From contig JAIXMF010000002.1 in assembly GCA_025201365.1 (NCBI GenBank), positions 992,001 to 1,056,000 on the forward strand: a stretch of 64,000 nt of DNA, given 5' to 3'. This document shows, piece after piece, positions 50,548-60,267 of this stretch. The DNA comes from Syncephalis plumigaleata. Taxonomy: Eukaryota > Zoopagomycota > Zoopagomycetes > Zoopagales > Piptocephalidaceae. Below the pieces are notes generated by a model. The model did not search any database, had not been told where the DNA came from, and worked only from the letters and a program-made list of their open reading frames with translations. The stretch's first letter is position 1; each line of letters starts with the position of its first letter. A program made the position numbers and the translations under genes.

Positions 50548-51610
50548 ATGGCTTCCTCTAGAGCGAAAAAGAATAGCAAGAATGCAGAGATTTCAACTGA
50601 TCAGCTATTAGATTCGATACTAATCTCTATGAATTACTTGAAATAACGGAGAATGCCACTGCAGACGACATCAAACGTGCTTATCGTCGATTGGCCTTAC
50701 GCTGCCATCCGGATAAGCAATCGATATCGGCGAATGAGGAGGAACGCGCTAATGCAACACGTCAATTCCAACGAGTTGGACTGGCCTACGCTGTACTTGG
50801 TGACGAGAAACGACGTGCTCGCTACGATCGTACCGGTGAGTAGGCGAGACACCCGGACTGGAGGAAGGTGCCAATTGGAACGAGTACTTTAAGGAGCTGT
50901 TCAATCAAGTGGATGACGCGGCATTGACTAAATTCGCCGCTGAATATCGAGGTAATTGCATTATATATCATATATCGTATGTATGTACATGCGTGTAACA
51001 GCATCATTCCTATTGTAGGATCACAAGAGGAGAAAACCGATTTATTGACTGCTTACAACAAGTGTAAAGGTAATTTCGACGAGATATATGACGAGATGCA
51101 CGTAGTCAACGTGCTGGATGATGAGGATCGTTTGCAAGATATTATACGCGCTGCTATTGACGCGGGTGAGGTCGAGGGTTATCCGGCATTTACCAAGGAA
51201 CCAGGTGCCAAACGACTGGCACGACAACGACGAGCACGAGCGAAGCCAAAGCAGCGGAAGCATTACACGCCAAATTAAAGGATCGTAACGATGCTAACGC
51301 CTCCAATGTTCAATCCGAGAATGATTTGGCTCTTATGTTGCAGACAAGGCATGCCAGTCGAATGACATCGTTAATTGCGAATCTCGAGGCAAAATACGCG
51401 CCACAATCAGCAGCAACTACCGCTAAATCGAACAAGAAGAAGAAGGATAAAGGAACGACGAAGAAGCGACAAGGATCAGAGGAGCCGATGGACACTGATG
51501 AGTCGACACGTCCCAAGCGTCGTAGTAAGAAGAAGGCGACTCCCGCCGAACCAAGCGAAGAGGATTCATGGCTTTACAAGCAAAACTATTCGGTAAAAAA
51601 TAACGAATAG
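50548..51610 (+). CDS. J-domain protein, DNAJC9-like
   Basis: Start MASSRAKKNSKNAEIST. A frame change near 50612 (one base short) leads to the J-domain NLYELLEITENATADDIKRA with YRRLALRCHPDKQS (HPD present), then FQRVGLAYAVLGDEKRRARY. A long middle follows, with KCKGNFDEIYDEMHVVNVLD and DIIRAAIDAGEVEGYPAF, a segment conserved in DNAJC9. The protein ends in a basic tail (KRRSKKKATPAE and a WLYKQNYS end). DNAJC9 proteins bind H3-H4 and deliver histones to Hsp70; other J proteins of this size work in splicing, so the name is a family match only. Frame shifts near 50840 and 51240 are probably single-base gaps. The tail includes KKRQGSEEPMDTDEST. Confidence 0.75.
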
Positions 51611-51723
51611 TAGGAAATGATTACATGCATTTCTGGTACAGCTACTACTACTTCTTTTTTGATAAATCCATTAAATGTATTTTACAATAGTATGCAATGT
51701 AGCACGTATAGCGTAACAGTATC

Positions 51724-52518
51724 TTATGACGTGGTTGTGGATGGCGCACCACAATAGTCACAATGACTACAAAGAGCCAAGTTACCGATAGAATCATCAG
51801 AGAAAATAAGTTGCTGACCAGGACAGGTAGACCTAATAATGAATAATAACAATGATAAGTAAATAATCTATTGAACAATACATACTACTACTAGTAATTA
51901 CCAGTGATCATTTGTTGATACAGCCGGTGTAATGTTAGAGGAATAGTTGCCATTGTCATCATTGTTCATTCCATTCTGCCAATATTGATGATCATCTTGT
52001 ATACTGGGATCCTCCATGGTCATATCGTCTAGCTGACTGCCATCGATGTTACTACTAGCACTAGCACTAGCACTAGATTGTAGTTCCTGTTGTATGTCAT
52101 GTTCCATAGATAGTACCTTGTCGAGTAATTCACCATCATTAATCAGTTCATCATTGATTCCCATAGATTGGCGTAGGGCGCGTTCTTGTTTCAACTCCCA
52201 TTCCAGATAGCTTTCTTCTAGATCGGCATTGGCCAACTATACTCGTCAATGATTAGTAGGCTATAATGAGCTATTCATACGTCACTACTTACAAATTCAC
52301 TCGTATACTGTTGCTGACGATGTCCGTTAATACGTGCTTGACGCGCTTCCCGTGCCCGTTGCACTGAATAGTCTCGTTGACGTTTTCGCCATAATGCGTT
52401 AATATTAGCTTGATTCAATCCGTGATGTTGTTGTAAAGGAGCATGCAAGTAACGAGAACCACACGCGGAGTCGTTTGCAAGTAATGAGCCGTTAGTTTGA
52501 TTAGACATACTAGCCATA
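51724..52518 (-). CDS. Possible RPA-interacting protein-like factor
   Basis: Three exons. The start MASMSNQTNGSLLANDSACG leads to ANINALWRKRQRDYSVQRAR, a basic helix like the N-terminus of RPA-interacting proteins. Exon 2 carries LEESYLEWELKQERALRQ and ELLDKVLSMEHDIQQELQS followed by Ser-rich and Asp/Asn-rich linkers. The last short exon has four cysteines (STCPGQQLIF, ALCSHCDYCG), compatible with a small zinc site. The pattern of basic helix, acidic helix and C-terminal Cys cluster is that of RPAIN, which imports replication protein A. The similarity is weak and I am only moderately sure of it. The gene is on the same strand as, and about 6 kb from, the end of the RPA1-like gene. Confidence 0.45.
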
Positions 52519-53834
52519 AAGTAAGGGTAATAGATAGCAAGTAACAAGAATAAAGAAAAGTATGGATTATTTCAACTTGTAGTGTGTCTATTCACTATTT
52601 GATCATTATTTTTCAAAACAACAACCATATGATACATTTATTAGTGATTATACAAGAGTAATATTATTAGTACATTTACTGTTGCATGTCAATTACAATG
52701 TGTTAGTATACTGCAACAGTATTTACAGTTGGCAAACTGTTCTTTACTTTAAACTAAACATGAAATATACAAGAGATAGATGGATAGATTGTAATTGATT
52801 CAATGTTTTATTCATTATAAAGTAAGCAACTTGAGCAAATACCTTGACATTCTACAAGTAAGCAAGATACAAGTTAGTACATAGGAAGCACTACTACTAT
52901 TGCAATAATAATAATGATGTCAAGTATATTGATATAATATTGATATCAGATAAAAGAGACGCTGTTCTTCTCACAGAATACATCTTTTTTGTGTACACTT
53001 CTCGAAGTGAGCTGGGTAAGGCGAGTAACTCATCATTCAATAATAATAATAATAACAACAACAATCATACAAGCGTATTTATCTGTTATACTCACATTCT
53101 TCTAGTAAATAACATGCTTGATCCATCCAATGCAGTCAGTCTAGCTTAATATGACACATCCTATTAATAAGCATTAGCAAATATCATCAACTGAAATGAT
53201 ATACTCGTTGCATCATAATCAACCATGTAATGCCATGCTTGACATCAGTGATATAGTCAGTCGAGGTTGACGTTAGTCATATTCTCATATAAACGCCGCC
53301 ATAAGCTAACAGCGACGACGCCTATCGACGAGCTGGGTTTATATCGGTCATCATGTTGATTCACTGATAGAAGCATAGCATCATGGTCAATCAATGTCAT
53401 ATCAAATACTTACCATGCTTGGTTCAACTATGCGTGCAATAGAATACAATAATACAACAAGGAAAGAAGAAAGAAAGAAAGAAAGGTAGAAGAGAGAAAG
53501 AAGGGAAAGAAAAGAAGGCAATAGTAAGCAAATGTGAGAAAAAGACAATTCACTTTTATGTACAAGTTAAAACTGCCAAATCAACATGGGATATTCCCAT
53601 GATTTATGTGCTTGTTTATACAACAAGTGTAATGAATTCATCAATTGACTCATTATTACAGTATTCGCTCGAGCAACAATAGTTGTATTTATTGCTTGTT
53701 TACTTGCAAGCAAGACGCTCCTTTTACTCGGGAATATCCACGCCATTATTTGTGTGTTACTCGTCAAACAATCGTATTCACCCTGTTCATTGATAGTTTG
53801 TGCTTGATTTCATCTAGTAAAAGACTTGACTACC
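52519..53834. other. Intergenic, AT-rich
   Basis: No supported gene. A purine run (about 53461-53560) and AAT/AAC repeats near 53038-53064 are simple sequence. A GC-richer patch near 53282-53340 holds no frame. Confidence 0.45.
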
Positions 53835-54753
53835 ATGCCACGTACTGCAAAGCAGACTACTAAACAATCGACAACTCGTTCGTCTCCATATTTCAATCAG
53901 AAATTAATGGAAAAGGAAACGACAGTAAGTGAAACGAGTGTTTGCGATGCTACAACCATAGGTACGGATGGATTATCAAGTTATTAGTGCTTTGCCATTA
54001 CATGTCTAATCCTATGCGATCTAGTTTATTATCCACGCGATCATAGCGAGCGAAAAGAGTACATTAATCCATCGACAGGTCGTCGAGTAACAGAATTCCA
54101 GTTTCGTGTCTATGATTTATGCGCACAGGCAAGTGACATGTAGATTAGTGTATATATATAATCGAATGAATAACTAACACGTATTCTATAGATTCCTAAA
54201 GGTAAGTGATCGTAATCACTCTATGATCATAGTAGTAACATATCGATTACACGATTACCATTAGGCTACTATTCAACGTATAAACAAATATCCGATCAAA
54301 TTAAAGGATCACCACGTGCGGGTAAGGAATAGGACATTACAATACAAATGAAATACTAGACTAAATATACTAATGGCAATAACAATAACAATAATTTAGT
54401 GGGTCAAGCATTACGTTGTAATCCATTTGCACCATTACCCGTACCATGTAGGTGGTAGACGAATACTGTTACTGAGAGAATAGCAAATGCTAACTATCAT
54501 TCAGGTCATCGTGTCCTATCGAGTAACGCGTTTATTGGTGGATTTCGTGGGTAGGTAGCATATCTACAAGTGTACTCGTAGCTATTATTGATTCGTAAAC
54601 AACCCATGTTGATCTAGCACCTGGGGAGAGGGCAGTAATATTTGCGATAAACAAACGCTGCTCAAGCAAGAAGGTCTCATTATCGACGAGGATGCCTATG
54701 TGGCAGAGGAGATGCGCGAGTCCCGTTTGTTCACTTCGTTTAAAGCAATCTAA
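53835..54753 (+). CDS. MGT1: Methylated-DNA--protein-cysteine methyltransferase (O6-alkylguanine repair)
   Basis: Seven or more small exons encode about 175 residues. Key segments are FQFRVYDLCAQIPKGYYSTY, KQISDQIKGSPRAVGQALRC, NPFAPLPVPCHRVLSSNAFI and GGFRGTWG, ending RESRLFTSFKAI. PCHRV is the active-site motif; its cysteine accepts the alkyl group from O6-methylguanine and is split across the intron after 54447 (CAT|GT). The helix-turn-helix around PRAVGQALR reads the minor groove with the arginine finger. One exon is only 10 nt (54192-54201, ATTCCTAAAG). Length and motifs are complete, so a functional suicide repair protein is expected. It lies just upstream of a gene-poor region. Confidence 0.93.
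54192..54201 (+). other. 10-nt microexon of MGT1
   Basis: Flanked by a TATAG acceptor and a GTAAGTGATC donor. The exon encodes the IPKG residues joining CAQ to YYSTY without a frame change. Without it the conserved PxG segment is lost. Confidence 0.7.
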
Positions 54754-54997
54754 TCGTGTTATACTGTTATAATTTACATTGATTATATCATGAAATTGCT
54801 CATTGCATGATAATCATTGTAATGTGCACTAGCTACAAACTAAGCATTTGTTAATAAATGTGTCATTACACTCTGCATTACTGTATTCACCTTGAAATTG
54901 GTAGGAGGTGAATGCCATGCTAACAAATAATGATGCTTATCATCGTCATTTGAATTTGTTTGTTCGCCATTACGCGTTATCGAATCAAATACTCGAT

Positions 54998-55843
54998 CTA
55001 TAATGGGATGGATGGCGTATCTATCGGTGCCAAATCTACAATACGCCATTCAGACTGTGCTCTATAATACTAAATGCAATGGCATGAGTATTTAATAAGA
55101 TTGGCAAATTGATCATTATAATTACACCAGATGATTTACTCGACTCGATGGCAAATCGACATCGAACTTTGATGAGTGCACCTCCAATAATCGACACAAG
55201 TATGGCATTGCCACATACTGCCCTTGGATGTTGTTAATAGCCACTAGCAATCATTATACGATAAGCAAAGAAGAATACACTAATGGATTGCTAAATCATA
55301 CGCACATCATGTAAATCCTTGGCTGCCATGTTCATTAGTTTCTCTATCTTTTCACTATAGCCGAATAGAGCGTATACTTGATTTTCATAAGCAATCGTCA
55401 TCTAATAAACATTAGCATTGTATGATAGTGCACGATGAATTGACGCGTAATACCTTTAGTTTATAAGATATTCGCGGTTCTCTAGTCAATTCCAGGTGTT
55501 TACGACAAAAGAAATGCTGATCGCATAGAAAGCACTACTACCTGACGATTCTGCTGTCGTCGCTTCGTGATGTCAACTTCCTCGACCGTCATGCTAGATA
55601 ACGCTGGCCTGTCTTCATGTTCAACCATTGACTGAACGATAAGGTTACACTTTTCTTCTGGACAACGATATTCACTAAGCAACAGGATACTTTTATTTAG
55701 GCGCCACTTTGAAGGAATCACCCTCGCTTTACTTACAACATGTACCTGACTCCCGCTTGAATAATAGTGCAATTATTTAATTGCAAGGTTTTGAGTAGAA
55801 TTCTTTGTCATTACTATTTAATACAAAATTAACTGAAAATAAA
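54998..55843 (-). CDS. RPA1-like C-terminal OB-fold (replication protein A large subunit type), N-terminus missing
   Basis: Spliced minus-strand segments match the RPA1 C-terminal DNA-binding domain (DBD-C). In order: LQLNNCTIIQAGVRYMF and EYRCPEEKCNLIVQSM (first CxxxxC of the zinc ribbon), HFFCRKHLELTREPRISYKL (second pair seen as C..H), KMTIAYENQVYALFGYSEKI and EKLMNMAAKDLHD, then LIKVRCRFAIESS, and finally WRIVDLAPIDTPSIPL ending at 54998-55000. The intron before the ISYKL-containing exon would be only 25 nt, so a one-base error is an alternative. No upstream exons for the other OB folds are recognised before 56 kb, where a small inverted-repeat element sits. It may be a truncated or specialised RPA1 paralog such as MEIOB. 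Assigned from motif memory. Confidence 0.5.
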
Positions 55844-55860
55844 GAAAGAATGAAGAGTAT

Positions 55861-55992
55861 TAAGGGGTGTTAATAGTAGATGTTAATTAACATTAAAGAC
55901 TAATGATTAACCATTATCATTAGGAGAAGGTGTTATTGATTAGAATTAACAGAGGATAACACTATTTGATGTTAATCTTATTACATCCCTTA
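55861..55992. mobile_element. Possible miniature inverted-repeat element
   Basis: A 132-bp stretch that begins TAAGGGGTGTTAATAG and, read from the other end, TAAGGGATGTAATAAG (12 of 16 match). It is very rich in TTAA and has no coding content. The terminal duplication is not clear, so the element is tentative. Confidence 0.3.
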
Positions 55993-57073
55993 CGTGCACG
56001 CATAAGTTTATAAATAAATATACATTCTACGATCAACTAGACATCTAGTAATATCTGGAACAAGGACATGCTTACTATTTGTCCTATTAGAACTTGACGA
56101 GTCATATAAATATAGTGCTAATTATGACATGAAGTACTTGCTCGTTTTATTTAGCAAGACACTATAACGTCACACAAGACGAGCAAGGGTTTAATAATGG
56201 AAAACAATAGAGCAATAATGCATGTGATGACATTAAGGGTTTAAGACATCGTACGGAAAAGCACGGGGATGACAAACCGCAAAAAAGAAAATAGATTGTC
56301 ATGTCCACATTCACGAACGAGCTACCCTTATCAACAAGAGGTGACGCAATAACATTGTATCATCTCGTGTATCATCTACCCGCCCACACTGTTTGAAGGA
56401 TCAACCGGCATTGCTATCGCCTCGTATAATGGCGAGGTTAGAATAGGCCCCATCGCGGATGACTTGCCCGTGTATCCGAACCAAGCACGTGTAATGGCAG
56501 ATGGAATTTATACAGCATTCCAAAAAATGCTACTGGATGCTCGTGATGGGCCTGAGTCGTTGTAATAAGCAAAGCAATGTATTCGAGCATTATTTCATTC
56601 GTATATTTATAATAATAATACAGCTGTTGTTGTGTCAATATACAAAAGTAAATGCCATCATCTGGGTTTATTTAACATGGTAGCACATGATGGCCGGTTA
56701 ATATTCGGCTATATGTTTGTTGGAATGATAACACCAGTACCGAGGTAGTTCTCATTCAATACAGGAATTTCTTAGGGGAACACAAGGAGAAAGAAAATAA
56801 GTTTTAAAGCCAAAACATCTTCTCCGTTAATCAAGTAAGTAACATCATGGTGGTTACTAGATTGGAAAGCACAATAAATTAGACACACCACTTACATGAG
56901 GACCGTCGTGGTAAGTAAGCTTGCTGTGGCATATGGAAGACGAATGAACGGAGTGATGAAACATTAGCCATTGCTGCAAGCTATTTAAGCATGCGCTGTT
57001 AGATGCATCGCTGCGAGTCGGTATAATTTTCGACATCATACACTTCATTTACATTTTTACGATCGATTAAATC
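55993..57073. other. Gene-poor stretch with an orphan coding-like fragment
   Basis: Plus-strand codons at about 56358-56566 have coding-like composition (IASYNGEVRIGPIADDLPVY, YTAFQKMLLDA, ending at a TAA). They are weakly reminiscent of C-terminal segments of acyltransferases but have no start or partner exon. The rest is AT-rich and holds the promoter of the kinase-like gene. No other gene seen. Confidence 0.3.
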
Positions 57074-58427
57074 ATGCTCAAGTCGGCAGCTACGTTTCTT
57101 GTTGCCTTGAAGGCAGTTACTCTTATCCTAAGCGTGCCCACTATACTAGCAAGTCCGGTACGGTCTGAAATCAATCAAGGTATGTATTCAGTCATTATGT
57201 TGTGATGTGCGTATATTAACATAGCAATTGATTAGGTACAATCAATCCCAATATCTTCCTGGGAGCACCGATTACAAGTATACAGCAATATTTTACTCCA
57301 CACAAAGTTACACTTACCAAAACAATCGGAGGCAATAATGATCAAACCGTTGCGCTTGGACATGGAAAATATGGAGATTTACCTGCATTTATAAAATGTG
57401 TGGCTCCTCTACCAACTGGAAAACCAGCATCTGATCGCCAGAAAGAGATAGACAGAGAAAGGGAGGCATTCTCGGTAAGATACTTGTCATTTATTGTATT
57501 CACATACTAATCATGTTTCTTTTTCGCTTTTCTATCTAGATTCTTCAAGAGGCCGATGCTCGACCGGGAAGCAACAATCTAGTTGGCTATACCAATGTTT
57601 CCCGTGCTTATACGCATTTTGCATATGGGAATAATTATTGCTTTGTATACTCGTACGATGGCAATATTGATCTAGCTGAATACCTTCGCAGTATATGGCC
57701 AAACAACATCCCAGCGATATCGTCGGGTAACATCCTATTGGTACGCTCACTCATTAGTGATATCTTAAGTGGACTTATTTACTTGCATAATGCGCATTTG
57801 GTCCATCACGATATCAAGACGCATAACGTTGTTATTTCATTCCCTTATCCCAATACTCCGCAACGACCAAAGGCGACCATTATTGACTTTGACCTTTCAG
57901 AGAGAATACAATATAATGGTAACTCTGTTGTCCCGGCTAGCAACCTCGTAGGAACCATGTCCTATATAGCGCCAGAAGTTTTTGCCCACCATCTAGCTGA
58001 CCCTACGAAAAAAGATGTCTGGGCAGCTGGTATTACACTTTATAAATTATTAACAAAGAGGTATCTAATAAGTGGTAATGATGACAGGGCGCTTGCTATA
58101 AATATCGCGAATACATTTTCCCATGAACTTCCAGAGCAACTTTTCGCTTTTACTGGACCACAATTCCAACAAGCGGAAGTGAGTTCGTTGATCAATGCTC
58201 TCAAAGCTATGCTGGAGACTCACCCTACAAATCGGCCATCCGCCAGAGAGTGCTTAGCTATTCTCAATGGAGCTAATCCACCACCTAGAACGCAACCAAT
58301 CATGCCATCATTAACACCCTCCCAACAAGCAACAATTCCTGGAGGTTCAATGCCTGTGGAATTTGTAGAATCATCGTCAGGAAGGCCTACATCCGTTTTC
58401 TCTAATAAAGTATGGATACACCCATAG
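57074..58427 (+). CDS. Protein-kinase-like protein with an N-terminal signal peptide
   Basis: Three exons, 57074-57179, 57236-57474 and 57540-58427, sum to 1233 nt and 410 residues. Residues 1-25 are hydrophobic (MLKSAATFLVALKAVTLILS) and look like a signal peptide. The kinase fold is clear: a glycine-loop-like GHGKYGDLPAFIKCV with a Lys, the C-helix region REAFSILQEAD, the catalytic loop HHDIKTHNVV (204-211, D206 kept, HRD changed to HHD) and IIDFDLSE (DFG changed to DFD, 231-233). GTMSYIAPEV (APE 259-261) and DVWAAGITLYKLL follow, then NRPSARECL and a Pro/Ser-rich tail. The key Lys, both Asp and the APE Glu are present, so activity is possible. ER or secretory location is inferred. No close family known to me. 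Confidence 0.8.
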
Positions 58428-58525
58428 GAAACCGTATTACGTTCATGCCTATGTGTGACGCCTCTCACTTCATTCATCACTGATCATGATGATACTGCCG
58501 GCTAGTATCATCATCGGTGCCAATA

Positions 58526-58760
58526 CAGGATTTTTCCAACCAATTAGCGCATTTATCCTTTAACATTTTCTTTTTATTAATAAATAATCTTGCATAATTG
58601 TTAATACCATCATCGCATTGCTATTATTATTGAGTAGTTGTCATTGCCCCAGCGGTCAAGGATTATTGCTGCCACACCACAAAACACGTAAGTGTTATCA
58701 TTACTATTATTTATTCGTAAAAACAAAAGGCTAACTGCGCAAATTGGATGGAAAACACTA
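58526..58760. mobile_element. Miniature Tc1/mariner-type element (235 bp)
   Basis: The left end CAGGATTTTTCCAACCAATT and, on the minus strand, the right end TAGTGTTTTCCATCCAATTT are inverted repeats. TA flanks it on both sides (58524-58525 and 58761-58762). Its ends match the 2-kb element at 2945: about 100 bp at the left (CTTTTTATTAATAAATAATC region) and about 70 bp at the right (TTATTTATTCGTAAAAACAA). It carries no ORF, so it is a MITE derived from the same family. It lies about 100 bp after the stop of the kinase-like gene. Confidence 0.75.
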
Positions 58761-58822
58761 TATGTTTCACGTATTGATGATGATGCTTCTATAGTAATAA
58801 AGGTACTTATTTAATAATAATA

Positions 58823-59119
58823 ATGCATCCACCCGACTTCAACTGGAAAGCTGTGGTCACTCTACGATATAATCCACAGCCCCTTAAAGCAAGTATCACT
58901 AACCATATTGCAGTCGTTAGCGCACTCTGGGCAATCCACCGTACACGAATGGCGAGTATATATGGCGACAAGCCAACTGATCACACAACCATCTTTCATA
59001 TATATGGCAATCCATACTTAAAGACATCATATACGCCAAACGCCGTACGGCAATTGTGCAATCCTCTCTTCAATTCTTCCATCACAAATGGCAATGGATT
59101 TCGTCAACATCTCTATTGA
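58823..59119 (+). CDS. Short ORF, unknown
   Basis: A 98-codon frame, MHPPDFNWKAVVTLRYNPQP, with QPLKASITNHIAVVSALW. It has no signal peptide, no domain I recognise and no spliced continuation. Composition is plausible for protein, but it lies between a transposon and another gene. It may be a relic. Confidence is low. Confidence 0.25.
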   Translation: MHPPDFNWKAVVTLRYNPQPLKASITNHIAVVSALWAIHRTRMASIYGDKPTDHTTIFHIYGNPYLKTSYTPNAVRQLCNPLFNSSITNGNGFRQHLY

Positions 59120-59229
59120 TTAACGTTGAATTTTGTTACCTTTATTCACATTAATCAATAAACACTTTTATCACACAAAATAGCTTTCTTCTCTTTTCTT
59201 GTACTGATCAAATAGTTGCCGTATAGATC

Positions 59230-59865
59230 ATGCCAAAGTTCACCGGTACTGCCAGGTTGTGCTTCACTCAACTGGATCCTCAATGGAGTAGTAGTAACAG
59301 CAGCAACAGTAGTAGTACATTGGATGCATCACCTAGTTATCTGGATGCTGAATGGTTTCAAGGTCATGCTTTATTAAAGGAAGAAGAAGATAATACACTC
59401 GTTCAATCTAATACAATATTTACACTTGCAGGATGGCCAGCTCAGAATGCACCACCTATCCATGCGTGTTGTCGAGCATCATCGGGTGAACATGAACATG
59501 AAGATAAACCGGCAACGCCTGATGCTAGTCAACCTTATTACGATCTACGACTGGAGAATCAACAAACAGGTCAAGTACTAACAATACTGAATGTACTACG
59601 ACCATCATCAAGTGATACAGTTCGATTATGCATGGATGATGCAACAACAATAGCAACAACATTGGAACCATCATCATCTGAATCATCTGAATCAACAGAG
59701 ATGAATATTGTTCATTATGAATTCAATACTACACGATTACTGGTTGATGAAGAAGCATTAGCCTATGCTAAAAGATACTATCCTCGTCTAGCTGTAGATA
59801 CACAATTACGTATTTGTAGAGGCGAGTTTATTCTACATTACACGCCTCAATCAACTGATCAATAA
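59230..59865 (+). CDS. Unknown protein, 211 aa, single exon
   Basis: Start MPKFTGTARLCFTQLDPQWS. Ser/Asn-rich spacers (SSNSSNSSSTLDASPSY and SSSESSESTEM) separate beta-strand-like blocks: YLDAEWFQGHALLKEEEDNT, YDLRLENQQTGQVLTILNVL, VRLCMDDATTIATTLEPSS and the C-terminal DTQLRICRGEFILHYTPQS. No transmembrane segment or signal peptide is seen. I do not recognise the family. The frame is intact over 212 codons and the two flanking spaces are AT-rich, which supports a real gene. Confidence 0.6.
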   Translation: MPKFTGTARLCFTQLDPQWSSSNSSNSSSTLDASPSYLDAEWFQGHALLKEEEDNTLVQSNTIFTLAGWPAQNAPPIHACCRASSGEHEHEDKPATPDASQPYYDLRLENQQTGQVLTILNVLRPSSSDTVRLCMDDATTIATTLEPSSSESSESTEMNIVHYEFNTTRLLVDEEALAYAKRYYPRLAVDTQLRICRGEFILHYTPQSTDQ

Positions 59866-60212
59866 GTATAACAATAATAAAAAAATAAAATAGTTGCTAA
59901 ATGAATATATATATATATCAGTATTATCAAGAAAAGAAAACACATTTATTAATCTAGCTAGCATCGTAGTAATACTACTACGTAGTACTTGACATGACTT
60001 GCATGATTACTTGCTAGCACTTGTCGTCCCGTTCCATTCTAGCAATGGGCATGGACAATCTTGAACTGGACACGTTATTTTTCACTACATCGATGTACCA
60101 AAACTAAATAGAACCATTAAACAAAAGAAAGTAAGAAACTATTCTATACTATTTGCTAACCTAACACACACAACAACAACAACAACAACTTGCACTATGT
60201 GTTACTACCACT

Positions 60213-60249
<37 letters not shown>

Positions 60250-60267
60250 CTATCACTATCAATAATA
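59866..60267. other. Intergenic, with a long CAT-repeat
   Basis: AT-rich 3' flanks with (CAA)n near 60169-60188 and a (CAT)n run at about 60210-60249. No gene seen. Confidence 0.5.
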
